From: Oceanococcus atlanticus
GTDB lineage: Bacteria > Pseudomonadota > Gammaproteobacteria > Nevskiales > Oceanococcaceae
Direction: 5' to 3'
DNA length: 64,000 bases
Assembly (NCBI RefSeq): GCF_002088235.1
Contig: NZ_AQQV01000003.1
Coordinates: forward strand, 186,001 to 250,000
Part shown: piece by piece, positions 43,645 to 52,926 of the stretch
Position numbering within the stretch: position 1 is the first letter of the stretch
How the letters are laid out: each line of letters opens with the position of its first letter
Notes under the pieces: generated by a model
The model's input: the letters and a program-made list of their open reading frames with translations, nothing else
What the model was told of the DNA's origin: nothing
Databases searched by the model: none
Position numbers and translations under genes: made by a program

Positions 43645-44180
43645 CAATAGTCCAGCGTGACCGTAACAGTGTCGGTATATTGCCCCGCAGGGAGATTGGG
43701 CAGGGGGATGAAATTCAGCTGGCTGAGAATGGAGGCTTGGGCCACCAGGACTTTCTCACCTACGCCGCTGACTGGATCTCCCAGCTTGGTTGATGATCCG
43801 TCGCCCCACAGAGTGCCGACCGGATTCGTACTGTCGATATGCTTGAGGGCATATTCAAACCCTATAGCCTCGAAGTACATAGGCTCGTCTGGCGGGTAGA
43901 TGTATCGCAACATGCGACCGTATGTCCTTTCTTCAGTATCGCCTCCCAGCGAGACGGTCCAGTCCATGTTGTCCGGGCAGCTGACGGCAATCTGAGTGCT
44001 TTGGGTCGTGCCAATCAGCTGTGTTGTCGTGCCTGAGCCAAAATTGATGTTGCTCGCGCTGATGCTGCAAACTTCAATCACTTCGGCATCGACGGTCATG
44101 CTGGTTGTTTGCTGCCCAGCGTGGGCATTTAGGGCGTAAATGGCAGCCGCTAACAGGCTGCCGAAAGTGACCATACGCAT
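43644..44180 (-). CDS. spore coat U domain pilin 3
   Basis: A 178-residue secreted protein. ATG 44180 lies six bases after GGGGAG; the earlier ATG at 44186 abuts the ribosome site. Signal peptide cut near AHAGQQ. The mature part has TSMTVDAEVIEVCSIS, NINFGS, a CPDNMDW pair and ends in GQYTDTVTVTLDY, the strand-donor and terminal pattern of SCPU domains. Compared with pilin 1 and 2 it keeps the two cysteines and the TVTVTLDY end. A subunit of the same pilus. Confidence 0.9.
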   Translation of the reverse strand: MRMVTFGSLLAAAIYALNAHAGQQTTSMTVDAEVIEVCSISASNINFGSGTTTQLIGTTQSTQIAVSCPDNMDWTVSLGGDTEERTYGRMLRYIYPPDEPMYFEAIGFEYALKHIDSTNPVGTLWGDGSSTKLGDPVSGVGEKVLVAQASILSQLNFIPLPNLPAGQYTDTVTVTLDY

Positions 44181-44195
44181 GATCATCTCCCCTTA

Positions 44196-44726
44196 TCAGT
44201 AATCCAGCGTGACGGTGATGGTGTCGCTGTAGAGACCCGCGGTGTTGCCGCCATTGGGATGGTCGAGGAAGCCCGAGACCATGTGAGCCCTGGCTTCGAG
44301 AACGGCTTCACCTGATCCTGAGACGGGATCGCCCTGTGTGGCTGAAGTGCCGTCCCCCCAGTTTTGTGGTGTGCCACCCGTTTGGTATTCCACGTAATAG
44401 CTGAACGCGCCGGCACCGTAGGTACCGCCATCGGCGTGGTGCATCTCTCTGTGTCCGCCGCCCTTGGTGGCGCCGGTATGAAGCCCGCCGTCCAGCGAGA
44501 CCGTCCAGTTCACGGAGTCGGAGCAGTTGACGATAATCTGGGCGGTACTTTCTGCTGCTAGAAGATCGTCAAATGAACCCGATCCAAAATTGAGATCGCC
44601 GCTACTGAGGCTGCAGACCTCAAACATTTCGGCGCTGACGTTCATGGTGCTGACTTTTTGCCCGGCCTGTGCGTTCAGTGTGAATGCGCTGGCAATAAGC
44701 AGACTGCTGAAAATGATGGGACGCAT
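44196..44726 (-). CDS. spore coat U domain pilin 2
   Basis: A 176-residue secreted pilin. Signal peptide cut near NAQAGQK. VSTMNVSAEMFEVCSLSSGDLNFGS, then IIVNCSDSVNWTVSLDGG with the disulphide cysteines, ends YSDTITVTLDY. Same SCPU fold as its neighbours, from which it differs in the loops (a His/Gly-rich stretch KGGGHREMHHADGGTYG). It follows pilin 1 by 25 bases. Likely a major or minor shaft subunit. Confidence 0.9.
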   Translation of the reverse strand: MRPIIFSSLLIASAFTLNAQAGQKVSTMNVSAEMFEVCSLSSGDLNFGSGSFDDLLAAESTAQIIVNCSDSVNWTVSLDGGLHTGATKGGGHREMHHADGGTYGAGAFSYYVEYQTGGTPQNWGDGTSATQGDPVSGSGEAVLEARAHMVSGFLDHPNGGNTAGLYSDTITVTLDY

Positions 44727-44751
44727 AATGAAACTCCTGAGAAGTAGGGGA

Positions 44752-45279
44752 TTAGTAATCCAGAGTGATGGTGACGGTGTCCCCGTAGAGACCTTCCGGT
44801 ATGGAGTTGTTGAGAACGGTTCCTGCCCATTCCACGGCAAGAATGTTGAGCGACACATTGCCGACACCATTGATAGGGCCATAGACTTCACCCCAGGCAT
44901 CGGAAGCGGTGCCGTCACCCCACCCGACACGACTACCATCATTGCGAACTAAGAGCAGGTCATAGCCCACGGTGTCGCCGTTGGCATTTTTCATGGCTCG
45001 GGTGCCGCCCCACGTTTCCAAGTCGGAATGCATGCCCGTGTTGGCCGAAAGCACCCAATCCACACCCTCAGGACAGCTCACGATGACGTCGACGGTACCT
45101 GAGTCATTGACTGAGTTCAGCAGCTGATCCTCGCTCATGGTGCCGAAAGGGATGCTGCTGGCAGACAGGTCACAACTGCTGGTGACCTCCATGAAAACAT
45201 TCATGGTGGTGGACTCCTGTGCCGCTTGTGCGCTGCTGACAGCCAATGCGGCCACTGCTGCGAGATGATGAAGTTTCAT
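44752..45279 (-). CDS. spore coat U domain pilin 1
   Basis: A 175-residue secreted pilin, first gene of the operon. Signal peptide cut near SAQAAQE. STTMNVFMEVTSSCDLSASSIPFGTM, IVSCPEGVDWVLSA with the paired cysteine, and C-terminal YGDTVTITLDY show the SCPU domain. Its upstream region contains three inverted repeats shared in form with the PKD gene's operator. First position and the strong leader suggest the main subunit. No CsuE-like two-domain tip adhesin is present in the locus. Confidence 0.9.
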   Translation of the reverse strand: MKLHHLAAVAALAVSSAQAAQESTTMNVFMEVTSSCDLSASSIPFGTMSEDQLLNSVNDSGTVDVIVSCPEGVDWVLSANTGMHSDLETWGGTRAMKNANGDTVGYDLLLVRNDGSRVGWGDGTASDAWGEVYGPINGVGNVSLNILAVEWAGTVLNNSIPEGLYGDTVTITLDY

Positions 45280-45304
45280 GTGCAACCTCCTGATCCTTGG
45301 AATT

Positions 45305-45322
45305 GACGCAATCTGGTGCGTC
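45305..45322. promoter_or_regulatory. variant dyad near the pilin promoter
   Basis: GACGCA (45305-45310) and TGCGTC (45317-45322) flank ATCTGG, making an inverted repeat that also contains the half-site TCTGGTG of the two stronger dyads upstream. It is 25 bases before pilin 1 and may be a weaker binding site. Confidence 0.4.
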
Positions 45323-45357
45323 GGCGGGGTGATTATTTCCGCAGCCGTGCGGGCGGG

Positions 45358-45377
45358 CGTCACCAGATCTGGTGATA
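45358..45377. promoter_or_regulatory. dyad A upstream of the pilin operon and the Calx-beta gene
   Basis: TCACCAGATCTGGTGA (45360-45375) is a perfect 16-base palindrome between the divergent genes. It has the CACCAG-N2-CTGGTG form seen again at 45430. The two-base centre and seven-base arms fit the 7-2-7 pattern of NarL-family regulators. Confidence 0.65.
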
Positions 45378-45429
45378 AGGCCGGCGTTCTGCGGTCGCTT
45401 TGTGAGCGAGGTCACAGTTACTGATTTCC

Positions 45430-45449
45430 CGTCACCAGAACTGGTGACG
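45430..45449. promoter_or_regulatory. dyad B upstream of the Calx-beta gene
   Basis: CGTCACCAG (45430-45438) and CTGGTGACG (45441-45449) are perfect nine-base arms around AA. Its centre lies 72 bases from dyad A. Eight bases of each arm are also present in the dyad at 19998-20017 upstream of the FG-GAP/PKD gene, supporting a common regulator. Confidence 0.65.
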
Positions 45450-45515
45450 GCGTTGCATCGCGAGGGCGGGATCATCGCAACCTCAACGATTAAGCGATGT
45501 GGCGGAGCATTCAGA

Positions 45516-48500
45516 ATGTGTGGATCGACAACAATTCAGTACCGGTTCTGGCGAACTTTGCTGGTGGTGGCTGGCACGCTTGTGGGACTTGCTGCCTGCA
45601 GTGATTCCAGTGTCGATATGGAGATGCTGGAACGAGTGCGGCAGGCTCGCTTGAAGGTTGAGGATTCCGTTCGCTTCGAAGGCGACTTACGCATTCTGGC
45701 GAATGACACCATGGCGATATCCGATGGTGATGGTGATGGTCAGGTACACATCGAAATTACCGGTGATTGGGATTGTCATGGCGAGGTCTTGGTCGCCGCG
45801 ACCGACACAAGGGTTCGCGTGCATGTGCGCGGTGATGCCCAGTTGAATTGCGGGGTTGAGCAGGCTGGGCGCTCGCTAAGCAACGCAGAAAACCTCACCG
45901 ATAGTCGGGTGGAGATTGTTGTCGATGGCGTCATCAACGTGGCGGATGGTTTTGATCCGTTTTCCCACGGCAGCTTTGTGCTGGTGGATGACTCTGCGTT
46001 GTTGCTGGATGATGCTGAGATGTTGCGCAGCGCCTCGCGTGACGATGGCGCGGCATCGATCGGTTTCAATGCCGCGGAAACGCCAGGTGATGCGCCCAAG
46101 GCTGTCGCCACGACGACAAACTTATCGGCGAAAACCACGCGCAGTTGCCCGGGTGTTGCTCATACCTTTGTCGGGCAATGGGGGTATGACGGCCGCATGA
46201 TCTCTGCATCAAACATCGGCGTTGCTCAGCCGATGATTGCGGTGCGAACTACTTGTGATCTGCATTTTGACAATAGCGTGATCGTAGCGCCCGGTTGGAC
46301 GCCTTCGTCAACTCAGCTTATTGAGCGCGATTTGTCCGATGTCAAAGCGCGTTTGCCCTCCAGGCCCAGTTACGGCGCGCTGGGGAATCGTTTAAATGGC
46401 CATCTGCTGATCGAAGGGCAGGAGGGAGTATCAGGTTTCACGTTGCTGGTTGAGACGCAAGGCACCATTACATTCGCGGGGAACAACCGCTGGACACTTA
46501 TGGATGGCAATGATGGTCGCGACGTCCATGTGCGCGTCGCGCCCGCCATCTCCTCGTATGCGGAAACTGACTCGGCCGCTTGGGTCTTTGGCGGGAAAGG
46601 CGGGAAGGGCGGGGATGCCGGGAAGCTTGTGTTGCGTGCGGGGCGCCCACCAATTGATATGTCCAATGCCACGCTGGAGCTGGTCTTCGGTAAGGCTGGT
46701 GACGGTGGTGATGCTCAGGCTGAAGGTTTAGCACCGACCTACTGCCGAGGGGCACAAGGCGTGTCCGTTTTTGCACAGGGAGGTTCCGGTGGTTCAGCAC
46801 GTGATGAGCTGAGCGTTCAAGGCGTAACGGGGCAACAAAATCTGAACTACAACCTCGTGCGTGCAGGGGCGCCCGGTGGAGCCATGGCCAACGGCGGTGA
46901 CGGTGCTGACAACTGTTCGTCCGGCGATGGTGCTCGCGGCGGCCACGCACTGGCCATACAAGGGGTTTCGGGCGCGGAGCGGAACCAGTCTTCCACCCAG
47001 AGCGTCTGGATTCGCCCCTACGATGCACCTGCTCAGGCACGGGCTGGGCAGGGTGGTAAAGGCAGCGAGAATTACGGGCCGAGCGCTGCGGGTGACGGGG
47101 GCAAAGGCGGCATGGCTTTGGTATGGCAGAGCGAAGCGAATACGACCGCTGTGCGGGCCGTGATCAGTGCTCAGGCAGGCGCGGGTGGTGAGTGTGGTGT
47201 CGGGCCATCGTCGGGTGGCCAGGGTGGTGAGGCCAACACCTATTCCTTGGGTCTGCCAACAGGCCTGCATGCCAGCCCCAACTGGGAGCATGGCAGTTTG
47301 TCGAGTTTGGACGATGCTGCGACCTTGTTAAAGATAACAGCCGCACAAGATGCTCCAGATTGCGCCGCGCCAGCGCCGGCGGAATTCGACTTGGTGGCAC
47401 TGCTGCCTATATTTGAGGGTGACCAGGGCGATACCGTGGTGTCCGCCGTCGATGTGCGGCTATCCAATCCGCCGCCCGCGGAAATCACCGTTAACTGGGC
47501 AACCCGCGACGACACGGCAACCGCAGGCGAGGATTACCTCGCCGCCAGCGGCACGCTGACCTTCGGTGGCGCTCATCCTGCGAGCCAATCCATTGCGATA
47601 ACCGTCCATGGCGACACAAATACCGAGCGCGACGAATATCTGCTGATTGAGTTGAGTTCGGCCAGTGCAGGCGCGGTGCTGCCGCCTGAACCGTTACGGG
47701 TGAAAATCGCCAATGATGATCGCCCGGTTATTGTGGCTGAGGGGATCAGCTATGTTGAGTATGCGCCTTACGCCAGTGTGGATATCCGCGTTGAGGGAAC
47801 GCACCCCTTGGGCGTGATTGATCTCACCTACACCACGGTCTCGGGTTCAGCGATTCTGGGGCAGGATTTTCAGGCGCACGCTGGGATATTGGACCTGTCT
47901 GGTGGAATTGGTGTGATATCCATTCCGCTAATTGACGATGTGATCTCCGAGCTTGAAGAAGACTTCTTTGTTGAGCTGAGCAGCCAAAGCGATGTGCAGA
48001 TCTGGAACTCGCGTGTGCGTGTCGGCGTCCTTGATGACGATAAAATCGCACAGATCAGCGTGGCGGCCAGCTCGGTTATTGAGGATGCCAGCCCGGTGAT
48101 GATGACGTTCAACATAGACCTGTCACGTGCTCAGGGCTTTCCTTTGGATGTGCGCTGTTATACACGGCCGCTGGGTGGTTCCAGTCCTGCTATGGCGGCT
48201 GCAATTCCTGATCACGATTACACGCCCGTCGATCAGGTCATAAGATTTACCCCGGGTGATCTCAGCAAATCGTGCCTGGTTCCTGTTTTGGCGGATGATC
48301 TGCTTGAATTCGACGAATCTTTCGAGCTGGTTATCGAAGACGCTCGCAGTGGCGAAGTGCTGGCAAGTGCGTTTGGTGTGATTAAGGATATTGGCGTTGT
48401 TGCTGAGGCCTCTATTTCGGATGCGCAAATCACCGAAAGTAATGTTGAAGATCGCGAGATGGTGTTTATGGTCAGCTTGGCCAAGGTTGCGCTTCGGGAT

Positions 48501-50303
48501 GTTGATATTGCGTTCGAGACACACCCTTTAACAGCAACGGAGCATCGAGCAGGGGCGGTCGGCTCGGATTTTCGCCGTACGACAGGCTTGCTGCGTTTCA
48601 AGGCCAACGGCGCCTTGAGACAAGAAATTCGGGTGCCGATTATCGGAGATTTCGATCTCGAGCCGACTGAAACGTTTGAGGTCCGTTTATCAGCACATCA
48701 GGGTAATGTGCGTTTTGTGCGTGAAAGCGCCATCGGGCGGATTGTCGACAACGACGCCTTGCGCGTTGGTGTGAGCGATGCGCGCGGCGTTGAAGGGACT
48801 CCGGGGCAGCCAGAGCCAACGCCGTTGAGGTTCCGGGTCAGATTAAGCGAGCGCTATGAGCACGACTTGACCTTGGCTTACCAAACGGTGTTTCAAGGAT
48901 ATACAGCGCAATCCGGCAGTGACGTCAGGGCGACATCTGGATTCGTAAGTATCCCCGCGGGCCAGATGGAAGCCTATGTCGACATTTCGACTGTTGCGGA
49001 TGTTGTGCCGGAGTCAGAAGAGCGCTTCTTTCTGGCCTTCGAGAAGCGCTATCCAGGCGATGATGTGCTTGCGCCTGGGCGGTTTGAGATTATTGGCGGC
49101 GGGGGCACGGGCTACATCACCGATGACGACACAGCGGCGCTATTGAGTATCAGTGGAGGACAGGTGCAAGAGGGCAACAGCGGGACCTCTGCGATCCCGT
49201 TTACAATCAGCGCACAGCCCGCGCCGGCTGAAACTATAACGGTCCGTGTGCGGACGCGCGACGACACAGCGACCAGCGCTGACAATGACTATGTTGCTGT
49301 CGATACCATCGTGACTCTCGATGCCGGGCTTGCCTACAGTGCAAAAACTGTCGATGTGGTCGTCAATGGCGACGCCAAAGCGGAACTCGCCGAGCAATTT
49401 GAGGTGGTCATCGATCAGGTAACGGGGCCTGCTCAGGTTTCCGTTGGAAGCGCCTACGGCGTGATTGAAAACGATGAAACCCTGGATTTTGGCGATGCGC
49501 CTGCGTCCTATCCGACGCTGGCTGCTGATGGAGGTGCCTACCACGGCAGTGTTGGCCCACTACTGGGTGTACTCCGTGATGCAGAGCCCGACGGGCAACC
49601 TCACCCGCTGGCGTTTGGTGACGATCAAACTGGTGACGATGACGAAGATGGCATTGCCTTCCATGCGGATTTGCAGCAAGGGCAGGTGAGCTTTGTTGAT
49701 GTCACGGTTACAGATGGTCCGGGGTTGTTGAGCGCATGGATCGATTTCAACGGCGATGGTGATTGGTTGGACGCCGGTGAACAGGTGTTTATGGATGAGC
49801 CGGTAAGCAGCGGTACGCAAACCTTGAGTTTCACGACCCCCTTGGATGCCGATGACAATTTGGTATTCCTGCGTTTTCGCCTTTCCACAATCGCCGGGCT
49901 TACGCCCGGCGGCGGGGCTTCAGATGGCGAGGTGGAAGATGTGCAAATGCAGATTTTCCCCGCAGCACCTCCTGTTGGAGACATACGTAATGGCGCGGGC
50001 GTCTACGTCTGCCCATTTGACGCATGTGTGAATCGCATTGAACTGCTTGAAGACGATGACGATACATTGATCGTGAGCGGCTCCGGTTCTGAATGTGATG
50101 CCGTTCCCAGTGGCGCGGCACAGTGTCAGACGGCTTGTGATGTGGGTGTGGCCGGTGAAGGCAGTGACAATTGTTTCAATATTAGCGCTACGTTCTTTGG
50201 TCCCGGTGGGAATCAGACTTGGGCCGACGCATTGGGGATTTCCGTTGTGGTTACGAAGCCCGACCAAAGCTTGGTCTGCAGCATCCAGTGTGAGCGTGAA
50301 TGA
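45516..50303 (+). CDS. giant Calx-beta/GEVED surface lipoprotein
   Basis: A 1595-residue lipoprotein. ATG 45516 follows GGCGGAG; a lipobox LAAC puts the lipid Cys at 28. After a helical and beta region comes a glycine-rich stretch (about 355-575, GGKGGKGGDAGK and similar). About six Calx-beta-type domains follow (about 620-1318; ATAGEDYLAASGTLTFGG is a clear example), then a GEVED domain (about 1323-1483; IDFNGDGDWLDAGEQ, ASDGEVEDVQM) and a Cys-rich C terminus. Such proteins act in adhesion or matrix binding with calcium. It is divergent from the pilus operon and shares its dyads. Confidence 0.85.
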   Translation: MCGSTTIQYRFWRTLLVVAGTLVGLAACSDSSVDMEMLERVRQARLKVEDSVRFEGDLRILANDTMAISDGDGDGQVHIEITGDWDCHGEVLVAATDTRVRVHVRGDAQLNCGVEQAGRSLSNAENLTDSRVEIVVDGVINVADGFDPFSHGSFVLVDDSALLLDDAEMLRSASRDDGAASIGFNAAETPGDAPKAVATTTNLSAKTTRSCPGVAHTFVGQWGYDGRMISASNIGVAQPMIAVRTTCDLHFDNSVIVAPGWTPSSTQLIERDLSDVKARLPSRPSYGALGNRLNGHLLIEGQEGVSGFTLLVETQGTITFAGNNRWTLMDGNDGRDVHVRVAPAISSYAETDSAAWVFGGKGGKGGDAGKLVLRAGRPPIDMSNATLELVFGKAGDGGDAQAEGLAPTYCRGAQGVSVFAQGGSGGSARDELSVQGVTGQQNLNYNLVRAGAPGGAMANGGDGADNCSSGDGARGGHALAIQGVSGAERNQSSTQSVWIRPYDAPAQARAGQGGKGSENYGPSAAGDGGKGGMALVWQSEANTTAVRAVISAQAGAGGECGVGPSSGGQGGEANTYSLGLPTGLHASPNWEHGSLSSLDDAATLLKITAAQDAPDCAAPAPAEFDLVALLPIFEGDQGDTVVSAVDVRLSNPPPAEITVNWATRDDTATAGEDYLAASGTLTFGGAHPASQSIAITVHGDTNTERDEYLLIELSSASAGAVLPPEPLRVKIANDDRPVIVAEGISYVEYAPYASVDIRVEGTHPLGVIDLTYTTVSGSAILGQDFQAHAGILDLSGGIGVISIPLIDDVISELEEDFFVELSSQSDVQIWNSRVRVGVLDDDKIAQISVAASSVIEDASPVMMTFNIDLSRAQGFPLDVRCYTRPLGGSSPAMAAAIPDHDYTPVDQVIRFTPGDLSKSCLVPVLADDLLEFDESFELVIEDARSGEVLASAFGVIKDIGVVAEASISDAQITESNVEDREMVFMVSLAKVALRDVDIAFETHPLTATEHRAGAVGSDFRRTTGLLRFKANGALRQEIRVPIIGDFDLEPTETFEVRLSAHQGNVRFVRESAIGRIVDNDALRVGVSDARGVEGTPGQPEPTPLRFRVRLSERYEHDLTLAYQTVFQGYTAQSGSDVRATSGFVSIPAGQMEAYVDISTVADVVPESEERFFLAFEKRYPGDDVLAPGRFEIIGGGGTGYITDDDTAALLSISGGQVQEGNSGTSAIPFTISAQPAPAETITVRVRTRDDTATSADNDYVAVDTIVTLDAGLAYSAKTVDVVVNGDAKAELAEQFEVVIDQVTGPAQVSVGSAYGVIENDETLDFGDAPASYPTLAADGGAYHGSVGPLLGVLRDAEPDGQPHPLAFGDDQTGDDDEDGIAFHADLQQGQVSFVDVTVTDGPGLLSAWIDFNGDGDWLDAGEQVFMDEPVSSGTQTLSFTTPLDADDNLVFLRFRLSTIAGLTPGGGASDGEVEDVQMQIFPAAPPVGDIRNGAGVYVCPFDACVNRIELLEDDDDTLIVSGSGSECDAVPSGAAQCQTACDVGVAGEGSDNCFNISATFFGPGGNQTWADALGISVVVTKPDQSLVCSIQCERE

Positions 50304-50413
50304 AACCTGATGTCAGTAGCGCGTTATCTATGGCATGTTGTACGAATTAGACCTGACAGCGTGGCGTGTTTTGTATGAACGGACCCGCGCATAATCTTTA
50401 GCTAGGAGACACC

Positions 50414-52201
50414 ATGCTCAAGCGTCGCGAAATCGACTTCCAGATCTTTGAAATGCTGGAGGCCGAGCGCTTGTGCGCGCAGCCGGCTTTTCTGTCGCAA
50501 GACCGCGAAACCATCGATGCGATTCTGGACAGCGCACAACGTGTTGCGGACGAAACCTTCGCTACGCACACCGCGCTGACAGACGCCGAGGAGCCACAGT
50601 TCGTGGATGGGCGCGTACGCATGCGCCCTGAGGTCAAAAGTGCGCTAAACGCCTTTGTTGACGGTGGTTTTATGGGCACCAGCTTTCCCGAGCGCATCGG
50701 AGGCTTGCAGCTGCCCTACATCATCTCCCAGGTCATCAACTGGATTTTTTCGGATGCCAATGTGGGGACGGCAGGTTATCCGTTCTTGACCATGGCGGCG
50801 GCCAACCTGATCCAGGCGCATGGCAGTGACGAGCAGAAGCAACGCTACATGCTGCCGCTGATCGAAGGGCGCTGGTTTGGCACCATGTGTTTGTCGGAGC
50901 CGCAGGCTGGATCGTCACTTGCCGATATCCGTACCCGTGCGGAGCCCACGGGTGAGGGTGATTACCGCATCAGTGGAACAAAAATGTGGATTTCCGGTGG
51001 CGAACATGAGCTGTCCGAGAACATCGTGCATCTGGTGCTGGCCAAGGTGCCCGGGCAAGCTGCTGGCACGCGCGGTATTTCGCTCTTTATCGTGCCCAAG
51101 TATCGGCTGGATGAGCATGGCGCGCCGGGGCCCCGCAATGACGTCAGTCTGGCCGGGCTGAACCATAAAATGGGCTATCGCGGTACGGTCAACACGCTGC
51201 TCAATTTTGGCGAGAATGACGACTGTCGCGGCTATCTCATTGGCCAGCTCAATCAAGGGCTGGCGGCAATGTTTCACATGATGAACGAGGCGCGTATTGG
51301 GGTTGGTTTGAATGCCGCCGTGCTGGCCTACAGTGGTTACCAGCACTCATTGGACTATGCCCGCAACCGACCGCAAGGCCGGCCCGCAACACAGCGTGAT
51401 CCGTCTGCGCCGCAAAGCATGATCATCGAGCATGCCGATGTGCGCCACATGTTGATGCGCCAGAAGGTTTATTCCGAGGGCGCGTTGGCCTTGTGTCTGT
51501 ACGGCGCCAGTTTGGTCGACCGCAAGCAGCTCAGTGCGTCGGATGAGCAGGCGGCCGAGATTGAGCTTGAATTGTCGATTCTGACGCCGCTCATCAAAGC
51601 ATGGTCGTCGCATTATGGTCTCAAGGCCAATTACTGGGGCTTGCAGATCCTTGGCGGCTACGGTTATACCCGCGATTATCCGTTGGAGCGCATCTATCGC
51701 GATAACCGATTGAACCCGATTCATGAGGGCACCAACGGCATCCAGTCGTTGGATTTGCTGGGACGCAAAGTGCTCCAGAATCAGGGCGCAGCATTTCGGT
51801 TACTGATGACACGCATTGGCGAAACGGTCAGTGCTTGCACCGGGCATCCAGTGTTGGGCGAGTATGCCTCGCAGTTGCACCAGGCGCAGATGCGGGTGCT
51901 TGAGGTGACCACGGCGCTGGGCAAGCTGGCATCTGGCGGTGGTATTGCCAGCTTGCTGGCCAACTCATGGACTTATCTCGACATGCTCGGCCATCTGGTT
52001 GTGGCCTGGATGTGGTTGCGCCAGGCGGTTGTCGCCCAGGTTGCATTGGATCAGCCGGGCGGTGATCAGGCTTATTACGACGGCAAGCGTCAGGCCTGTG
52101 CTTACTTTTATCGCTGGGAGCTACCTCAGGTGCTGATGCAAGCGGATCAGCTGCTGGCTATGGATGACAGTGTACTGACGCTGCGCGACGAGCACTTCTA
52201 A
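50414..52201 (+). CDS. acyl-CoA dehydrogenase (FadE-like, long form)
   Basis: A 595-residue dehydrogenase, longer than the 400-residue type because of an added C-terminal domain. MCLSEPQAGSSLADIRTRA and ISGTKMWISGGEHEL form the flavin region; GGYGYTRDYPLERIYRDNR then IHEGTNGIQSLDLLGRK carries the catalytic Glu. This form oxidises long or phenylacyl-type CoA esters. AGGAGA precedes the ATG. It stands alone, with its own promoter region after the Calx-beta gene. Confidence 0.93.
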   Translation: MLKRREIDFQIFEMLEAERLCAQPAFLSQDRETIDAILDSAQRVADETFATHTALTDAEEPQFVDGRVRMRPEVKSALNAFVDGGFMGTSFPERIGGLQLPYIISQVINWIFSDANVGTAGYPFLTMAAANLIQAHGSDEQKQRYMLPLIEGRWFGTMCLSEPQAGSSLADIRTRAEPTGEGDYRISGTKMWISGGEHELSENIVHLVLAKVPGQAAGTRGISLFIVPKYRLDEHGAPGPRNDVSLAGLNHKMGYRGTVNTLLNFGENDDCRGYLIGQLNQGLAAMFHMMNEARIGVGLNAAVLAYSGYQHSLDYARNRPQGRPATQRDPSAPQSMIIEHADVRHMLMRQKVYSEGALALCLYGASLVDRKQLSASDEQAAEIELELSILTPLIKAWSSHYGLKANYWGLQILGGYGYTRDYPLERIYRDNRLNPIHEGTNGIQSLDLLGRKVLQNQGAAFRLLMTRIGETVSACTGHPVLGEYASQLHQAQMRVLEVTTALGKLASGGGIASLLANSWTYLDMLGHLVVAWMWLRQAVVAQVALDQPGGDQAYYDGKRQACAYFYRWELPQVLMQADQLLAMDDSVLTLRDEHF

Positions 52202-52206
52202 ACGGC

Positions 52207-52926
52207 CTAGGCCGCGTCATAGTATTTGGTCATCTCAATGCGGTTGCCGCGTGCGTTCCAGCTGACCTCGTCCATGGCGAAACGGATCATGGTGATGCCG
52301 CGCCCGCTGGCCCGCAGCAGGGCCTCGGGTTCCAGTGGATCGGGCAGGTTGGAGGGATCAAAGCCTGGGCCGTCGTCTTCAATCTGAATGGTCAGACGCT
52401 GCGTGTCGCAATGGGTATCTACACGGATGGAGCGCTGCGCGTAATCGGGCTCCATAAGGCGAGCGCCAATCAAGGCCTCGTAGGTGTCCCAGTCGCCCTG
52501 ATCGCGCAACTCAGAGCTGATTTCCAGGTTGCCGTGAATGAGGGCGTTCTGGAGTGCCTCGCAGACGGCGGTGTTGAAATGATCGCGACTGCTGGCCGGC
52601 AAATAGGCGCCGCACACTTCGACTAGGTGACGGCTGATGGCGCCGAGTAGTCCACGACAATTCGGAATGGTCATCACGTAGTGCCCATCACGAAACTGGA
52701 TCACGAATGGGCTGTTGCGCGGCACGCTGAAATCAAGTTCGCCGACACGGCTGATGAGATCGCCAACAACGTCCTGATTGGATTCAGCCAGGCCGGCGAC
52801 GGTCAGATCGAAATCAGCCGCATCTTTAAGGCTGCCACGGTGGCTGACAACATGGCCAGCGTGGCTCAGTTCCTGGTCAAGGCGCTGAATGGCAGTGTTT
52901 GTGCCATCAACGATGAGTATCTTCAT
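52207..52926 (-). CDS. RsbW-like ATP-binding protein with pseudo-receiver N terminus
   Basis: A 239-residue protein. Residues about 120-238 are a GHKL ATPase of anti-sigma type (VCEALQNALIHGNLEIS, IEDDGPGFDPSN, ASGRGITMIRFAMDEV). The first 50 residues (MKILIVDGTNTAIQRLDQEL...) look like a receiver start, but the usual second acidic residue and the phospho-Asp site are missing. It may bind a partner instead of being phosphorylated. No sigma or anti-anti-sigma gene is nearby. It overlaps the patatin gene by four bases, an unusual operon partner. Confidence 0.75.
   Translation of the reverse strand: MKILIVDGTNTAIQRLDQELSHAGHVVSHRGSLKDAADFDLTVAGLAESNQDVVGDLISRVGELDFSVPRNSPFVIQFRDGHYVMTIPNCRGLLGAISRHLVEVCGAYLPASSRDHFNTAVCEALQNALIHGNLEISSELRDQGDWDTYEALIGARLMEPDYAQRSIRVDTHCDTQRLTIQIEDDGPGFDPSNLPDPLEPEALLRASGRGITMIRFAMDEVSWNARGNRIEMTKYYDAA

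Noticed and set aside
46498-47040. 180-codon minus-strand frame within the Calx-beta gene
   Set aside because: Basic, low-complexity product opposite the glycine-rich coding region; a shadow frame.
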